Positions 36,411 to 45,984 are shown, numbered from the stretch's first letter. The stretch is DNA of 64,000 bases from JAFDWI01 sp963764215 (GCA_963764215.1 CAVXRS010000005.1:744001-808000); one strand, 5' to 3'. The notes: generated by a model not told the origin, from the sequence alone. Program-made: numbers and translations.

Positions 36411-36662
36411 ATGTCGAAGACCAAAGGTGGCGGTTCCACCCGGAACGGCCGTGATTCGCAGTCCAAGCGGTTGGGCGTCAAGGCGTTCGACGGCACCGCG
36501 GTGCACGCGGGCACGATCATCGTGCGTCAGCGGGGCACGCGGATCCACCCTGGTGAGAACGTCGGTCGTGGCGGCGACGACACGCTGTTCGCACTCACCA
36601 ACGGCAAGGTGAAGTTCGGTTCACGAAAAGGCCGCAAACTGGTCGACGTCCTGGCCGACTGA
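36411..36662 (+). CDS. rpmA: 50S ribosomal protein L27
   Basis: 83 aa. MSKTKGGGSTRNGRDSQSKRLGVKAFDG and IIVRQRGTRIHPGENVGRGGDDTLFA are canonical; the basic N-terminus reaches the peptidyl transferase centre. No Firmicutes-type cleaved N-terminal extension. Usually followed by obg, but here obgE lies 5 kb further on. Confidence 0.98.
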   Translation: MSKTKGGGSTRNGRDSQSKRLGVKAFDGTAVHAGTIIVRQRGTRIHPGENVGRGGDDTLFALTNGKVKFGSRKGRKLVDVLAD

Positions 36663-36684
36663 GCCGCGTCCCCAGGGACCGTGC

Positions 36685-37788
36685 TCAGACGCTGACGGGG
36701 AGCGCGTCGGGCTTCCAACCGAGTTCGTCGACTGCCAGGCGCAGCAGGAACCGGTCGGTCATCCCGCTCACGTAGCGGACCGCCTCGGCGACCGCGTCTT
36801 CCGGTGTGCCCGCCGGTTCCCCCGCGTGGGCGATCCGGTCGGGATGGGCGATGAAGTACTCGCACAGCGCGGTGATCACCCGGGCGGCCCGTTCGGCCTG
36901 GCGGACCGATTCGTCGCGGAGGTAGATGCGCTCGTAGTTGAACGCCCGGAACGCGGCGAGCGCCTGGGCTTCGGTGGCGCGTAGCGCGACGGTACCGGTC
37001 CGGGCGATCGTGTCGATCATGGTCGTGATCAGCGTTGCAAGTTGGGTGCGTCGATCGGCTCCGAGCACATCTCGTACGTCCGCGGGCAGATCGGTCGCCG
37101 CGACGATCCCTGCATCGAGCGCGTCCTCGAAGTCGTGGCAGACATAGGCGATGCGGTCGGCCCAGGCCACCACCTCCCCTTCGGGAGTGACCGGTGCGGG
37201 ACGGTTCCAGGAATGGTTGCGGATGGCGTCCAAGGTCTCGGCGCACAGGTTCAGTGGTGCGAGCACGACGTCGGCTCCGTAGACGGCATGGTGGTAGCCG
37301 CCGGGCACGAATGGTGAAAGCGCACCTTCGGAGGCATGGCCGGCCGGGCCGTGGCCACAGTCGTGGCCGGTTGCCGCGGCGGCGGTGAGCGCAACGTTCA
37401 GCCCGACCGGGCGGGCGATGCTCACCGCAACCTGGGAGACCTCGATGGCATGGGTCAGCCGGGTGCGCAGATGGTCGTCCTCGGGAGCGACGAACACCTG
37501 ACACTTGCCGGCGAGGCGACGGAACGGCCGCGAGTGCTGGATCCGGTCGAGGTCCCGTTCGAAACAGGTGCGGTGCGCGTCGGGGGTCTCGGCGATGGCT
37601 CGATTGCCGGCGCCCTCGGCGACGGTGGCGCCGGTGGCGAGCAGCGTGCGCTCACGTGCCTCGCGGGCCGCCCGACCGGTGGGCCGCCCGGGTTCGCCGG
37701 CGGGGATCGGTCCATGGGCCACCTCGATGCCGGCCGGTGCTGGGCGGCCCTTCTGATCGCGCTGGTCGGTCGTCGCCGTGGAGGACAT
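36685..37788 (-). CDS. dgt: dGTPase-like HD-domain triphosphohydrolase
   Basis: 367 aa. The HD phosphohydrolase residues are in RTRLTHAIEVSQVAVSIAR and ATGHDCGHGPAGHASEGAL, with the later YHHAVYGADVV and EVVAWADRIAYVCHDFEDAL metal/substrate segments. The family hydrolyses dNTPs to deoxynucleosides and triphosphate; exact nucleotide preference is unknown. ATG 37788 is supported by TACCCT 7 bases upstream. The open frame upstream of it translates the 100-bp repeats and should be ignored. Convergent with rpmA. Confidence 0.85.
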   Translation of the reverse strand: MSSTATTDQRDQKGRPAPAGIEVAHGPIPAGEPGRPTGRAAREARERTLLATGATVAEGAGNRAIAETPDAHRTCFERDLDRIQHSRPFRRLAGKCQVFVAPEDDHLRTRLTHAIEVSQVAVSIARPVGLNVALTAAAATGHDCGHGPAGHASEGALSPFVPGGYHHAVYGADVVLAPLNLCAETLDAIRNHSWNRPAPVTPEGEVVAWADRIAYVCHDFEDALDAGIVAATDLPADVRDVLGADRRTQLATLITTMIDTIARTGTVALRATEAQALAAFRAFNYERIYLRDESVRQAERAARVITALCEYFIAHPDRIAHAGEPAGTPEDAVAEAVRYVSGMTDRFLLRLAVDELGWKPDALPVSV

Positions 37789-37795
37789 GGTTCCG

Positions 37796-37801
37796 AGGGT
37801 A
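37796..37801 (-). promoter_or_regulatory. -10 box of dgt (leaderless)
   Basis: TACCCT on the minus strand ends 7 bases before ATG 37788. Confidence 0.45.
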
Positions 37802-37820
37802 GCGACGGGGTGGGACACGT

Positions 37821-38053
37821 TGGGAGCTGCTTCGCCTGGCGGCTCCGCTGGGTTTGCTTTCGAGCTCGGGTGGCGACGGTGTCGCCTGCTCGCTCGGCCT
37901 GCGGCATCTGGGTGGCATGTTGAGGGCTGCTTCGCCTGGCGGCTCCGCTGGGTTTGCTTTCGAGCTCGGGCGGCGACGGTGTCGCCTGCTCGCTCGGCCT
38001 GCGGCATCTGGGTGGCATGTTGAGGGCTGCTTCGCCTGGCGGCTCCGCAGCGT
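37821..38053. repeat. 100-bp tandem repeat, two full copies and a partial third
   Basis: Units begin at 37821, 37921 and 38021 (period exactly 100). Each carries GCTGCTTCGCCTGGCGGCTC, TTTGCTTTCGAGCTCGG and CTCGCTCGGCCTGCGGCATC. The copies differ at only a few bases. It lies between the divergent dgt and Tad genes. The TTTGCTTT-AGCTCGG core and the GGCGGCT part recall the array at 5963-6158. Some rightward copies can be read as protein in several frames, but no gene is indicated. Confidence 0.9.
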
Positions 38054-38114
38054 GACCGTGGGGGACGGAGCGTGAAGTCCGCGGATTTGGTGCGACGTCC
38101 GGCACACGAAGCGG

Positions 38115-38120
38115 TACACT
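38115..38120 (+). promoter_or_regulatory. -10 box of the Tad operon
   Basis: TACACT, 7 bases before ATG 38128 of a 15-codon leader frame and about 45 bases before the first structural gene. Confidence 0.4.
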
Positions 38121-38127
38121 CCCGACG

Positions 38128-38175
38128 ATGTCCAGGGCTGCGGACTTAAAGGAATGGGGGCAAGGTGACCGATAG
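38128..38175 (+). CDS. possible 15-aa leader peptide of the Tad operon
   Basis: ATG 38128 to TAG 38173-38175 encodes MSRAADLKEWGQGDR. It stands at the leaderless distance from TACACT, and its stop lies just after the GTG 38165 start of the next gene. Ribosomes on it would open or cover that start. Too short to judge by composition; it may be only a 5' leader with a chance frame. Confidence 0.25.
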   Translation: MSRAADLKEWGQGDR

Positions 38176-38971
38176 AACCAACGTGGACCCCTCTCCTGCC
38201 CCTGCCCCCTCGGCGCGTCTTCGCTTCGGGGTCGGGCGACGTCGCCGCGACGATCGGGGCGCGACGCTGGTCGAAGCTGCCTTCGTCATGCCGGTCTTCA
38301 TCCTCATGATCTTCGGCATCTTCGAGTTCTCGGGCTACATCATGGCCAGGACCGGCGCCGATTCGGCGGTCAAGGGCGGCCTTCGCATGGCCGTGGTGCA
38401 GGGAAGCGATCCGATGGCCGATCGGAACATCCTCAGCCGCATGCTCAGCGAAGGCGCGGGCATCCAACAGGATGAGATCACCCAGGTCGTGATCTGGCGG
38501 GCCGCGAACACCAATGAAGGACCGCCGGCAGGCTGCACCGCGCTGACGAGTGGCTTTCACACCGGAATCTGGGACAATGGAAACGACGACGTGGGGGCCT
38601 GCAACGTTTACAACGATCCGAACAATCCGACGAACGGAGCATTCGCCAAGGCGAAGCTGCCCCTGTATACGGGCACGGGTTCGCCACCGTCATCGACCGC
38701 CGACTACTGGTTCGGCTGCGACGGGACGACCGCGCCGGGTGGCTCGGCAACGAAGTACGACTGCAATTGGGCGCCCGCCCATCGGCGGATTCTCGAGAAG
38801 TCTCCGGACTACCACGGCTCGTGCAGTGGCAACCGCATTTGTCAGGCGACCGACCTGATCGGGGTTTCCATCGAGGTGAACCACCACTTCTACACCGGAT
38901 TCTTCGGCTCCAACCGTATAGTCAAAAGTCACTCGGTGGCACCGATCGAACCACAGGGATACGACAAATGA
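38165..38971 (+). CDS. TadE-like pilus assembly protein
   Basis: 268 aa. A basic N-terminus is followed by the TadE motif DRGATLVEAAFVMPVFILMIFGIFEFSGYI (about 32-60): a Glu in the hydrophobic segment as in prepilin-like proteins. The outer domain has four or more Cys (AGCTAL, GACNVYN, WFGCDG, DCNW) likely forming disulfides. GTG 38165 with GGAATGGGGG upstream. The stop overlaps the next start (ATGA). Membrane-anchored surface protein; partner tad ATPase and secretin-like genes are not in this window. Confidence 0.8.
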   Translation: MTDRTNVDPSPAPAPSARLRFGVGRRRRDDRGATLVEAAFVMPVFILMIFGIFEFSGYIMARTGADSAVKGGLRMAVVQGSDPMADRNILSRMLSEGAGIQQDEITQVVIWRAANTNEGPPAGCTALTSGFHTGIWDNGNDDVGACNVYNDPNNPTNGAFAKAKLPLYTGTGSPPSSTADYWFGCDGTTAPGGSATKYDCNWAPAHRRILEKSPDYHGSCSGNRICQATDLIGVSIEVNHHFYTGFFGSNRIVKSHSVAPIEPQGYDK

Positions 38972-39630
38972 TGCGACGATCGCACCGAAGACAGCGGCAC
39001 GGCCGGGACAGGGGGGCGGTGTTCGTGGAGTTCGCGCTCATCGTTCCGGTCATCATGCTGGTCGCCATGGGAATCGTCGAATACGGGCTCGCATGGTCGG
39101 CAACCAACGACGTCAACGCAGCGGCGAGAGAAGCGGCTCGGGCGGCATCCAGCGCACCGGCGGCGCAGACTGCCGATCGGACCGTCCTGACCACGGTGGA
39201 TGCCATGTTGAACAGTTCGGAGAGGGCAGGAATCGAAAAGGTCATCGTCTTCCAAGCTGCCAGCGCAAACCAGACGATGCCGTCCGGGAGCTGTCTCAGT
39301 GAGGACCCGAACACTGGTTCACCGGGCAACGCACGTGGGATCTACGACCAGTGCAACGTCTACGGCCCGGACCAGGTCGCGTGGGCGGCGGCGAACCCGA
39401 CGAATTCGACCAGGATCGCGCCCAACGCGGCGAACTGTTCCAATTCGACGTACATCGATTATCACTGGTGCCCCATCAACCGACAGCGCAGCACCAGCGC
39501 CGACAATGCGGAATATGTTGGGGTGTACATCAAGCTGAACCACTCGAGCATCACCCATTTCGGCTTCGGCGACCAGACAATCGTCCGGTCGGCGGTCTTC
39601 CGACTCGAACCAGCATTCGGAGAGTCCTAA
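38968..39630 (+). CDS. TadE-like pilus assembly protein, second
   Basis: 220 aa. RDRGAVFVEFALIVPVIMLVAMGIVEYGLAW is the TadE hydrophobic segment with the conserved Glu. The outer part is rich in Asn, Ser and Ala, with several Cys (GSCLS, DQCNVYG, NCSNS, HWCPI). It shares the pattern CNVYxxD/PD and a C-terminal RSAVFRLEP-type ending with the upstream gene, so the two look like paralogues. Overlaps the gene before it by 4 bp and ends right before the next. Confidence 0.8.
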   Translation: MMRRSHRRQRHGRDRGAVFVEFALIVPVIMLVAMGIVEYGLAWSATNDVNAAAREAARAASSAPAAQTADRTVLTTVDAMLNSSERAGIEKVIVFQAASANQTMPSGSCLSEDPNTGSPGNARGIYDQCNVYGPDQVAWAAANPTNSTRIAPNAANCSNSTYIDYHWCPINRQRSTSADNAEYVGVYIKLNHSSITHFGFGDQTIVRSAVFRLEPAFGES

Positions 39631-41638
39631 ATGTCCCGACGGAAAATCCACAACTACCGCAACAACGGCCGGTCCGACGAGCGGGGATTCGTGCTCATCA
39701 CGTTCGGACTGCTCCTCATTCCGATCGTCGCGTTCACGGCCCTTGCGATCGACGTCTCGTCGTGGTACAGCCGGGCGACCGAATTGCAGCGAGCCGCTGA
39801 CGCGTCCTCGCTGGCGGGCGTGGTCTGGATGCCCGACCTCGGAAAGTCAAGGAGCCACGCCACCCCGGTCCTCGCGAAGAACGGCATCGACTCGACGGAC
39901 ACCGCCCGCTACACGGTCACCATGAGGACGGGAGGCACGAGCGCGGGGTCATTCCAGGTGTGCATCACCGACAAGAAGGCGCCACAGTTCTTCGGTGCCG
40001 TGATCGCAAACCAGACCTCCATCGAGCGGTGTGCCACCTCCGAGTACAACCAACCGTTGGAGCTTGGCAGCCCGCTCAACTACTTCGGCGGCAACCACGA
40101 TCAGACCAACGTCTTCGTTCCGGGACCGGTTCCGGACAACGCCATCGAACCTGCTCCGCCCTATTCGGCGTTCAACCCCGGTGACCGATTCTGCTGGGTG
40201 CGCGACTCGTATCCGAGCGGCACCGTCGTCGGCTATTGGGACACGCGAGGTTCTTCGAATACCGCCTATTGGTTTTACTGGCCGTACCCCGACAACTATC
40301 TCAACGGTTCGCATCCGAACTGCAATACCCCGGCACCTGCAGTTCCGAACCAGCCGAGCGGAACTGGTTGCAACCCGAACGGAAACGGCAACTACTACTG
40401 GTATCGGAATGGCGGGGGCGGGACATTTCCGACAAATTGGCGCTACCGTCAGCGGGCGTACAATACGGGAGAGACCTGCACCTATGGTGGGACACAGGAC
40501 AGCCCGATTCCGTCAGAAAAATCACCGAACTTCTGGGCCGCAGTCGAAGCCTACGGCAACAACCACACGAACGGAGACGTGTATTCCACCAACGGGGGCG
40601 AGTACCGTGACACCGGTTACTACTACAGCATCGACGTCCCGCCGGGCGGAGTGAACGACAATACCCTCAGCATCCAGATCTGGGACGGGTCCACGAACTG
40701 CAACTTCAACGGCGCCGGTTGCCGGACGGTCATGGGCGACCAGGGCTCCGACCACACCAGATTCCGAGTCTGGAAGGCCGGTGACCAGAAATACGACATG
40801 TCGGCGCTGACGCCGGCGAGTTGTGGCACCGGCTCCGCGGATTCGGGTTACATCACGAGTGGTTCGGCCTGGGACGACCGCTGGAACCAGATCTGCACGC
40901 TCTCGGTCACCGCGGGGGACCGCTACTACGTGCAGGTCCAGTCGAGCGACTCCAGTTCGGGTTCGCAGTACGGCAATGGCTACAACGGGTACGCGCTCCG
41001 CGCGGTGGCCGGTACGTTCCCTGCTGCGTGTCTCGACACCATGCCTGCCGGCGACGTTGCCTGCTACGGCACCGGGACCCAGCCTCGGGTCTCGGGCTAC
41101 GGCGACATGGAGATGTACAACCACATCGGCGAGGGAACTCCCACTGAGTTCTTTCTCGCTGACGTGACCCCCAACTTCAAAGGCCACACATTGGTGATCG
41201 ACCTTTGGGACCCCGGTGACGGAGCTCCCCAGAGTTGGGTGACCGTGATGGCACCGTCGACCTCTAGTACCTCAGGGTACCCCGTTGCTTTCTTCGCAGT
41301 GCAGCGCGTATCAACGCCCCTACAACAGCCAGTCCGAGAGTTCGATCTCTCTCAGCAGCGGCCCGAGTGGTGCCTATTCGGGCACCTGCACCGTGCAGAC
41401 GTCCAGCGGCGGAAACAACGCCTACAACAACCATTGGCTGCGCTTCAAAGTCGACCTTCCCAACGATTACGGACCAGGCAGCTCGTCGATCGCCTGTAAT
41501 GACACCGTCACCGACCCGGTGAACAATCCGGGGAGCTGCTGGTGGCAGATCAAGTACTACACCCAAGGTGGCAACCTCGACGACTACACCACCTGGTCGG
41601 CGCACATCATCGGCGACCCGGTCCGACTCACCCAGTAG
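39631..41638 (+). CDS. TadG-like surface protein, one frame break
   Basis: About 668 aa after correction. ERGFVLITFGLLLIPIVAFTALAIDVSSWYSRATELQRAADASSLAGVVW (about 17-66) is the TadG membrane segment with the Asp and the AADAxALAG-like motif. A very large outer part rich in Tyr, Asn, Gly and Ser follows, with many Cys. Near 320-440 and 470-600 it contains two stretches resembling beta-sandwich pre-peptidase-like domains (TLSIQIWDGST, HTLVIDLWDPGDG). An extra base in the GGG at 41275-41277 breaks the frame between TSSTSG and TPLLSSQC. Third gene of the Tad cassette. Confidence 0.78.
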
Positions 41639-41678
41639 GAAAAGTCAGCGTCGCTCCGGTTCGACCACGCGTGGCCGG

Positions 41679-41684
41679 TACGCT
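41679..41684 (+). promoter_or_regulatory. -10 box of obgE-proB (leaderless)
   Basis: TACGCT ends 8 bases before GTG 41693. Confidence 0.45.
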
Positions 41685-41692
41685 GCGCAGCC

Positions 41693-43004
41693 GTGTCCGC
41701 TTTCGTCGACGAAGCCCAACTGCACGCCAAAGCCGGCGACGGTGGCAACGGCTGTGTGTCGTTCCGGCGTGAAGCTCATGTACCACGCGGCGGTCCCGAC
41801 GGCGGCGACGGCGGCAAGGGCGGCGACGTCTGGCTCGTCGCCGACCCGAACGTGTCGTCGCTGCTCGCCTTCCGTGACACCCCACATCGGGCCGCTGCCA
41901 AAGGTGTCGGCGGCAAGGGCAAGAAGCAGCACGGCCGCAACAGGGCGGACGTGGTCGTGTCGGTACCCGTGGGCACCATGGTCGCCGACGCCTCGGGAGA
42001 CACCATTGCCGACCTGTCGACCCCCGGCGCCCGGTGGCGGGCCGCCCGCGGTGGCGACGGTGGGCGGGGCAATGCCCGGTTCCTCGCCAACAAGCGGCGC
42101 GCCCCGGGCTTCGCCGAGCTGGGCGAACCGGGTGAGGAGGTCTGGTGGAACCTCGAGTTGAAGCTCCTGGCGGACGTCGCGCTCGTCGGCTTCCCCAACG
42201 TCGGCAAGTCCACCCTGATCTCGGTGATCTCGGCGGCCAAACCGCGCATCGCCGACTATCCGTTCACCACCCTGGTCCCCAACCTGGGAGTTGTCCGGGG
42301 GGGTGAAACAGATTTCGTCGTCGCGGACGTGCCCGGACTCATCGAAGGCGCCGGGCACGGCAAAGGTCTCGGCCACGAGTTCCTCCGGCACATCGAGCGC
42401 GCCCGGGTGCTCTGCATCCTCATCGACCTGGCCCAGGGTGCGCCCGACGATCCGAAGACTCAGCTGCGGATTCTGGGCGACGAGATCGCCGCGTACCGCC
42501 CCGAGCTGCTCGAGCGGCCCCGGCTGATCGTCGGCAGCCGAGCCGATCTGGCCGACGAGGCAACCCTCGACGCATTCGGGAATCTGCGCGACGACAGGTT
42601 CGGCAGCTCGGACGGGCCCGTCCACAGACAACGCGCCGGCGATGCCGGTCATCTCTGCGGTGACCGGATCCGGCGTCGATGCGCTCGTCGGCCGGCTCAC
42701 CACGCTCGTCGACGAGGCCCGCCGCACGGTCTTCGAGACCGGAGAAACCGGCTTCGTGGTGCACCGTCCGGTGGTCGAAGATGTGCAGGTGGAACGCACC
42801 GGTACGCACACCTGGCGGGTCGCGGGGCGCAGCCCCGAACGTGCTGTGGCACTCGTGAACCGCACCGCGCCCGACGCGATCGCCTATCTGTGGGACCGCC
42901 TGCGCGGACTCGGTGTCGACCGGGCCCTGGCCCGTGCCGGGGTCGAAGACGGTGACTCGGTGGAGATCGGCGACTTCGCCTACGACTACGTGGCCGACGG
43001 GTGA
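41693..43004 (+). CDS. obgE: GTPase ObgE/CgtA, one frame break
   Basis: About 436 aa after correction. Ribosome-associated GTPase of 50S maturation and stress response. The Obg fold is glycine-rich (DGGDGGKGGDVWLVAD). The G domain has G1 GFPNVGKSTLI, the switch YPFTTLVPNLGVV, G3 ADVPGLIEGA and G4-like VGSRADL, followed by SAVTGSGVDAL. A C-terminal OCT domain (about 345-435) is present. The break, one extra base at 42614-42616, falls between the G4 and G5 regions. Obg is normally essential, so a sequence error is likely. GTG 41693 by promoter spacing; proB overlaps the stop (GTGA). Confidence 0.94.
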
Positions 43005-44125
43005 ACGCCCGCACCGTGCAACGCCCCATCGTGGTCGCCAAGATCGGGTCGTCCTCGGTCACCACCCCCGATGGTCGCGTCGACGAGGACGCGATCACGA
43101 GCTTCTGTGCCGAGGTCGCAGCCGCCCGCACCGCGGGCGCCGCCGTGGTCGTGGTGTCCTCCGGGGCCATCGCCGCCGGGCTGACCGCACTGCACCTCGG
43201 GGGAGAGATGCGACCCCGTGATGCGGTCACCCTCCAGGCGGTCGCCTCGGTCGGACAGAGCCGGCTGATGGCCACCTACGAACGGGCCCTGGCCGGACAC
43301 GGCCTGGTCGCCGGCCAGGTGCTGCTGACCCCCCTGGACTTCGGATCGCGCGACCAGTACCTGCACGCACGGGCCACGTTGGCCAGATTGCTCGAGCTCG
43401 ACGTGGTGCCCATCGTCAACGAGAACGACGCCACCGCGGACGACGAGATCCGCTTCGGCGACAACGACCGCCTCGCCGCCCTGGTCGCCCACCTTCTCCG
43501 CGCGCAGAACCTGGTGCTGCTCACCGACACGCCCGGCCTGTTCACCGCCGACCCGCGCCTGGACACCGAGGCCACGTTGATCGACGCCGTGCACGCCACC
43601 GATCATGCCGTCGACGCCGCCGCCGGGGGGCCGGGTTCGCCCAGCGGGTCGGGCGGCATGGCCTCCAAGCTCGCCGCCGCTCGCATCGCCGCCTACTCCG
43701 GGGTGCGGGCCGTGATCGCCCAGGCCTCCCGGCCGGGTGTGCTGGTCGATGCGATCGGTGGCGTCGCCGGAACTGGCACGTTCGTCACACCCCGCGACGC
43801 GACCCTCAGTGCACGCAAACTCTGGATCGCGTTCGCCCACCCGCCCTGCGGGGTGCTCACCGTCGACGAGGGGGCACGCCGGGCTCTGGTGGCCGATGGG
43901 CGGTCATTGCTGCCGGCCGGGGTCACCGGTGTGGACGGCGGGTTCACCGAAGGGGACGCCGTCGAGTTGCGTGGACCCGACGGCGCGTTGTTCGCCAAAG
44001 GCCTCGCCCGGGTCGATGCGGGTACGGCCCGGGCGGCCGCGGGTCACCGGACCGGCGACCTGGACGGCGACGCGGCCGGCGCGCTGGTGCACCGTGACGA
44101 CCTGGTGGTCCTGGTCGAGCGGTGA
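43001..44125 (+). CDS. proB: glutamate 5-kinase
   Basis: 374 aa. First step of proline synthesis from glutamate. Amino acid kinase domain: VVAKIGSSSVTTPDGRV, VVVSSGAIAAGL, IVNENDATADDEIRFGDNDRLAA and LLTDTPGLFTADPR; a C-terminal PUA domain (about 285-370, RALVADGRSLLPAGVTGV) follows. GTG 43001 overlaps obgE by 4 bp. proA, the next enzyme, is 2.6 kb downstream beyond murJ and a GNAT gene on the other strand. Confidence 0.96.
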   Translation: MNARTVQRPIVVAKIGSSSVTTPDGRVDEDAITSFCAEVAAARTAGAAVVVVSSGAIAAGLTALHLGGEMRPRDAVTLQAVASVGQSRLMATYERALAGHGLVAGQVLLTPLDFGSRDQYLHARATLARLLELDVVPIVNENDATADDEIRFGDNDRLAALVAHLLRAQNLVLLTDTPGLFTADPRLDTEATLIDAVHATDHAVDAAAGGPGSPSGSGGMASKLAAARIAAYSGVRAVIAQASRPGVLVDAIGGVAGTGTFVTPRDATLSARKLWIAFAHPPCGVLTVDEGARRALVADGRSLLPAGVTGVDGGFTEGDAVELRGPDGALFAKGLARVDAGTARAAAGHRTGDLDGDAAGALVHRDDLVVLVER

Positions 44126-44180
44126 GTCCGCTCACCCCGAGACGAAGGTGGCCTCGCCATGTTCGGGCCGGGGGACGGGC

Positions 44181-45941
44181 TCATCGTCCGATCCGATGGC
44201 GCAGGCGGGCCATTACCTGGCCGAATTCGGGCACCCGTAGAACCCAGAGCGCGGCCGGAAGGAGCACCGCCGCGGTCAGGCCTGCGGCGATCAGCGCCGG
44301 CAGCGACGCGAAGCCGACCGGTGTTGCGAGCGTGTGCACCACCGCAAACGTCGCCACGGCCATCGCCAGAGCAGCGAGTGCCACACGCCAGGCCGTGTTC
44401 CACACCTCGGCGCCCTCGATCCCACCGATGCGGCGCGCCACGGCGAACAGCGCCAGGACCGCCGCCACCGAATAGGCGATCGAATAGGCGGCGACCAGGC
44501 CCTGGACGCCCCAGTGGCCGACGAACGCGAACGCCACGGCCACGTTGATGCCGTTCTCCACGAGGTTCACCAGGAAGGGCGTGCGGGTGTCCTTGAGTGC
44601 GTAGAAACACCGCAGCGAGTACAGGTAGACCGAGTAGCCGATGAGCCCCGCGGCGAACAGGGCCAGCAGCGTGCCGGTGAGTGCGGCGTCGTTGCGGTAG
44701 CCGCCGTGCCCCAACAGCACGTTCACGATCGGACGTGCCAGGACGGCCATGCCAGCCGCGGCGGGCAGGAGCACCAGCACCAGCAGGCGGAGTCCGGACG
44801 CGAACTGGTTGCGCAACCCTTCGCCGTCGCCGGCCGTCGCGGCCCGCGCCATCTCCGGCTCGGTCGTGGTCATCAGCGACACGGCGAACAGCCCGATCGG
44901 GAGTTGGAAGAACATGAACGCGTACGTGTACGCGGTGACGTTGCCGAGCCCTTTCACCGACGCGGCGAGCGCCAGCACGACGATCAGGGCGGCCTGGTTC
45001 GCGGCCGCGTACGCGAGCGTCCAACCCGACAGTCGGAACACCTGGCGGACCGATCGGTGCCGCCAGTCGAAGCTCGGGCGCAGGTGCACGCCCGCGTGGC
45101 GCAGCGCCGGCCACAGGGCGAGCGCCATCACCACGATCCCGGCGGTGGTACCTGCTCCGAGCAGGGCGATCAGCGCCGGGTCGCCCAGGACCTGATCCAC
45201 CGAAGGCGCGACGCCCCCGACCCGCCAGAACGCGCCCAGCATGCACAGGACGACGATGTTGTTGCACGCCGGCGCGAAGGCCGGAGCCAGATAGGACCGT
45301 CGGGCATTCAACATCGCCGAGGCCAGTGCGGTGAGCCCGTAGAACAGGATCTGGGGAAGGAACCAGCGCAGCAGGGGAACCCCGATCGCGGTCATCTGGG
45401 TCCGCTTGACGGCCGAATCGATGTTCCAGGTGTACAGCCGGAAGATCCACGGAGCCGCCAGTGTCGCGGCCACCGTGAGGACGACCAGGGCGCTGACCAG
45501 CACGCCGATGACCGCCGAGTCGCCGTCGCGGTCGCGGCGCACGTGGTGGTCGACGAACACCGGCACCAGCGTGGCGGTGAACACGCCGCCCAGCAGCAGG
45601 TCGTAGATCATGTTGGGCGTGGTGTTCGCGAGGTTGTAGCCGTCGGCGACGGTGTGGCCACCGAGCACCACTGCGATCGCGATCGTGCGGAGCAGGCCGG
45701 TGGCTCTGCTCAGCAACGTCCCGGCGCCCACGATCGACGACGACCGCACCAGATGGGCCGCGCCTCGTCGGGCGACCCCGTCCTCGCCGACTTCCGCGTC
45801 GCCGGGAGCTTGGTCGATCGCCGCGGTCATCAGATCGACGTCGGTACCCGGATCTCCGGCGAGACTGTGCCACGGATCGGGGGGGCCCGGCAGTGCCTCG
45901 GGCTCGTCCTCAGGCGTGCCAGGGGACGAGGGGCGCGCCAT
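44181..45941 (-). CDS. murJ: lipid II flippase MurJ (MviN)
   Basis: 586 aa, 14 or so membrane segments, MOP superfamily. After a ~65-residue acidic N-terminal tail the core begins SSIVGAGTLLSRATGLLRTIAIAVVLGG, typical of MurJ. NTTPNMIYDLLLGGVFTATLVPVFV and FYALKDTRTPFLVNLVENGINV are conserved. It moves lipid-linked peptidoglycan precursor across the membrane. ATG 45941 is supported by TAGCTT 8 bases upstream on the minus strand. Convergent with proB. Confidence 0.93.
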   Translation of the reverse strand: MARPSSPGTPEDEPEALPGPPDPWHSLAGDPGTDVDLMTAAIDQAPGDAEVGEDGVARRGAAHLVRSSSIVGAGTLLSRATGLLRTIAIAVVLGGHTVADGYNLANTTPNMIYDLLLGGVFTATLVPVFVDHHVRRDRDGDSAVIGVLVSALVVLTVAATLAAPWIFRLYTWNIDSAVKRTQMTAIGVPLLRWFLPQILFYGLTALASAMLNARRSYLAPAFAPACNNIVVLCMLGAFWRVGGVAPSVDQVLGDPALIALLGAGTTAGIVVMALALWPALRHAGVHLRPSFDWRHRSVRQVFRLSGWTLAYAAANQAALIVVLALAASVKGLGNVTAYTYAFMFFQLPIGLFAVSLMTTTEPEMARAATAGDGEGLRNQFASGLRLLVLVLLPAAAGMAVLARPIVNVLLGHGGYRNDAALTGTLLALFAAGLIGYSVYLYSLRCFYALKDTRTPFLVNLVENGINVAVAFAFVGHWGVQGLVAAYSIAYSVAAVLALFAVARRIGGIEGAEVWNTAWRVALAALAMAVATFAVVHTLATPVGFASLPALIAAGLTAAVLLPAALWVLRVPEFGQVMARLRHRIGR

Positions 45942-45949
45942 GAGGCGTC

Positions 45950-45955
45950 AAGCTA
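45950..45955 (-). promoter_or_regulatory. -10 box of murJ (leaderless)
   Basis: TAGCTT on the minus strand ends 8 bases before ATG 45941. Confidence 0.45.
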
Positions 45956-45984
45956 CCAGCGGTCGTGGCGGCGACCGGGGGGTT

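Noticed and set aside
37789..38560. Extended N-terminus of Dgt or extra proteins encoded through the 100-bp repeats
   Set aside because: These translations merely repeat the DNA unit in several frames; the leaderless promoter places the dgt start at 37788.
42600..42630. Programmed ribosomal frameshifting in obgE and other genes
   Set aside because: No slippery heptamer or shared signal is seen, and the breaks occur in unrelated genes at short homopolymers, which fits consensus error better.
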